A stretch of DNA of 64,000 nt from Occultella gossypii (GTDB taxonomy: Bacteria; Actinomycetota; Actinomycetes; Actinomycetales; Beutenbergiaceae). Location: positions 186,001-250,000 of the forward strand of contig NZ_JAGSHT010000012.1 in the NCBI RefSeq assembly GCF_019947135.1, read 5' to 3'. The notes below the pieces were generated by a model that saw nothing but the letters and a program-made list of their open reading frames with translations, did not search any database and was not told the origin of the DNA. This document shows positions 63,601 through 64,000 of this stretch, one piece after another. Position numbers and translations under genes: made by a program. The stretch's first letter is position 1. The number at the start of each line of letters is the position of its first letter.

Positions 63601-63732
63601 GACGAGCCCGAGGCGCGTCGCCCTGATCCCGTCGAGGGCTCGCAGCAGCGCCGGCCGCGGCACTCCGCCGGCCGTGGGGATGCGCGACATCGAGGCCTGT
63701 GCCAGGTCATCGAGTCGGACGCCTTCGGCCAC
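60583..63732 (-). CDS. ATPase-BTAD transcriptional regulator (SARP/LAL-like)
   Basis: A 1049-residue regulator with reversed order compared with classic AfsR. The N-terminus has a STAND-type ATPase with P-loop VVAWPGTGKTTLMARWARGQGG (Lys52), a Walker B-like LLLVLDDVHHIVG (about 150) and a helical TPR-like middle (about 380-770). The C-terminus has an OmpR-type winged helix (about 793-885; RCFGAFSITVRGRAVDLGQMRPRARAVLRILALS) and a BTAD domain (about 890-1045; DLLPEDGPAEWVTGPRDRYRSQAAEAAATLGALELAAGNLEAAVSAANRSIELNTFRDASWQLLIDAL). The GTG start has the site gggagg. Being convergent with, and overlapping, the last eCIS gene, it probably controls the cluster. Confidence 0.88.
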   Translation of the reverse strand: MAEGVRLDDLAQASMSRIPTAGGVPRPALLRALDGIRATRLGLVVAWPGTGKTTLMARWARGQGGLVAWCRLTLADADPRALIRTLEVAVRSAGMTGAPQSSALAGPEPGPVAGPANRAGEGASGHLVTEPANAHDVLHLVDLLPAPLLLVLDDVHHIVGTPAEAELETLILGTGDRLRILLGSRSMPTLNLTRSEIPPPVVLSGRDLRFRIWDTDALMRSAGDEPLPLDDLVVITRETEGWAAAVRLFQRSIEGRLPAERRRAVHALAMHADYAAGYLDATVLRGLPAHQRDFLSDVAVFENLSAARVDAHRGTSTGHEDLRAMARSVPLLIDVGNGRFRMHRVLRRHLISAARAELGPVRTSAWFAGAAAILRTEGATHEALRALCLAEDWRHLTDLLEEIGPGSVDIQGRLWTDPLPVDRIGPPPWRTIARARAAHLEGRFDRVRNLLNDLSDSTSPAERAATRLISAGAGVWSTVPARDRSDGWEHCVREASRRDPLQAARRAARQRGPGAALAEGISLLIAGDQRTATEVLHRCASDPEAPDEMALAARLVEVSMASTRPTLPTLAAIDRVYVAAEQAGHTWLARLAHGAIVSFDGDERSHRRAQQLTRHCDGIGDAWGAAIIAWSLALSCLRAGGVHPQEWDDLGLRFRTLGATSLEAWARSLYALTATAARLPDAAADAMAAESFARTLAVPGALAVAYATLARSAGADSAHAAEMMHLATSTAEAEGLLARPWEWLSPAAVEAYPTEDAKSRLRHAAEPAPSVGAPGVGASAGPPDRSAPPSHVVAELDVRCFGAFSITVRGRAVDLGQMRPRARAVLRILALSAGRPVHRERLAEALWRDLDPAAAMHNLQVSVSTIRRCLEPGRPARSSTLLVRDGEAYALHLRSSSRCDVVEFEAALRTANKTRRTDPAAQAAALRRALDLYADDLLPEDGPAEWVTGPRDRYRSQAAEAAATLGALELAAGNLEAAVSAANRSIELNTFRDASWQLLIDALHRSGAAAEAQRAQRDYARMLATLGVPAGTTRVLGTLPLPVPRTTPG

Positions 63733-63784
63733 GTGTAGCCTCCCGGTCGGAACGTTCTGAGCATAGGCCGGTCGGGCCCGCCGA

Positions 63785-63802
63785 GGTGCCCGTTCGGGCG
63801 GC
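63785..63802. promoter_or_regulatory. Cluster motif copy E before the BTAD regulator
   Basis: ggtgcccgttcgggcggc, 53 nt upstream of the regulator start. It shares GGTGCCCG(A/T)TCGGGCG with copy C. The rest of 63733-63905 shows nothing else distinct. Confidence 0.4.
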
Positions 63803-63905
63803 TCGTCTCACCCCGGGAAGAGGCCGAACCGGCTGTCCTGATACCCGGCGCTGTGCGGTCGTCAGAACCGCCGTGGGCCAGGGCGTGTCGGCGGTTGCTC
63901 TCGCG

Positions 63906-64000
63906 TTACGCGCCCAGCACCATCCAGGCCGTCCCCCGTGCGCGCAGACCTGTGGTGATGGCGCGCGCCCCGATGAACCCACCGGCGAAGGCGACCCACA
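63906..64000 (-). CDS. C-terminus of a membrane protein (partial)
   Basis: The last 30 codons before a TAA stop encode WVAFAGGFIGARAITTGL followed by RARGTAWMVLGA, a small, hydrophobic, Gly/Ala-rich segment like the final helix of a transporter. The gene continues beyond the window. The family cannot be told from this piece. Confidence 0.5.
   Translation of the reverse strand, partial: WVAFAGGFIGARAITTGLRARGTAWMVLGA

Overview
The window is high-GC actinobacterial chromosome, probably from the order Micrococcales (Beutenbergiaceae/Ruaniaceae/Cellulomonadaceae-like; inferred from gene order and protein style, not from a search). It starts in the origin-proximal block yidC-jag-rsmG-parA-parB. 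It continues with a conserved actinobacterial run on the minus strand (cca / NUDIX / DUF6049-type envelope protein / murJ / trxB / trxA / aminotransferase / ddl), the same neighbourhood as Rv3907c-Rv3919c of Mycobacterium tuberculosis. No tRNA, rRNA, CRISPR array or insertion sequence was seen.

Layout. 1-6.5 kb: end of yidC, jag, rsmG, then 2.7 kb without genes that carries 12 ParB-binding parS sites, then parA and parB. 6.5-19.2 kb: ddl, a PLP aminotransferase, thioredoxin (unusual CQPC active site), thioredoxin reductase, a 1418-residue MurJ fused to a pseudokinase and an outside beta-domain, its DUF6049-type partner, a NUDIX hydrolase, and the divergent cca gene. 19.3-30 kb: accessory metabolism, with a RibD/DHFR-like protein, an MFS exporter, an ABC importer operon ending in a glycerophosphodiesterase, a second glycerophosphodiesterase, an LtrA-like membrane protein and a pair of unknown genes (one apparently frameshifted). 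30-37 kb: a decayed fragment of ino1, a zinc-ribbon protein, ino1 with its PadR regulator and operator-like palindrome, a class A penicillin-binding protein, and the rpsF-ssb-rpsR-rplI operon.

37.2-63.7 kb is the main accessory system: an extracellular/cytoplasmic contractile injection system (eCIS, phage-tail-like). It encodes a PAAR tip, a VgrG-like spike, one sheath, two tubes, a tail-assembly protein, DUF6760, LysM and gp25/gpJ/gpI baseplate proteins, a DUF4255 terminator, an AAA+ ATPase and the DUF4157 protein. No tail fibre, capsid, integrase or lysis gene is present. Two membrane proteins with cytoplasmic N-termini and outside C-termini bracket the cluster, which fits a particle that docks at the cell membrane from inside, as proposed for Streptomyces CIS. 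A LuxR-type regulator and a large ATPase-BTAD regulator lie at the two ends. A shared motif, GGTGCCCG(A/T), often palindromic, recurs in the gaps before the presumed transcription units. A 1059-residue Pro/Ala-rich protein with scattered (L/V)QR motifs sits where no recognisable tape-measure gene exists.

The window ends inside a minus-strand gene of which only a hydrophobic C-terminus is visible.
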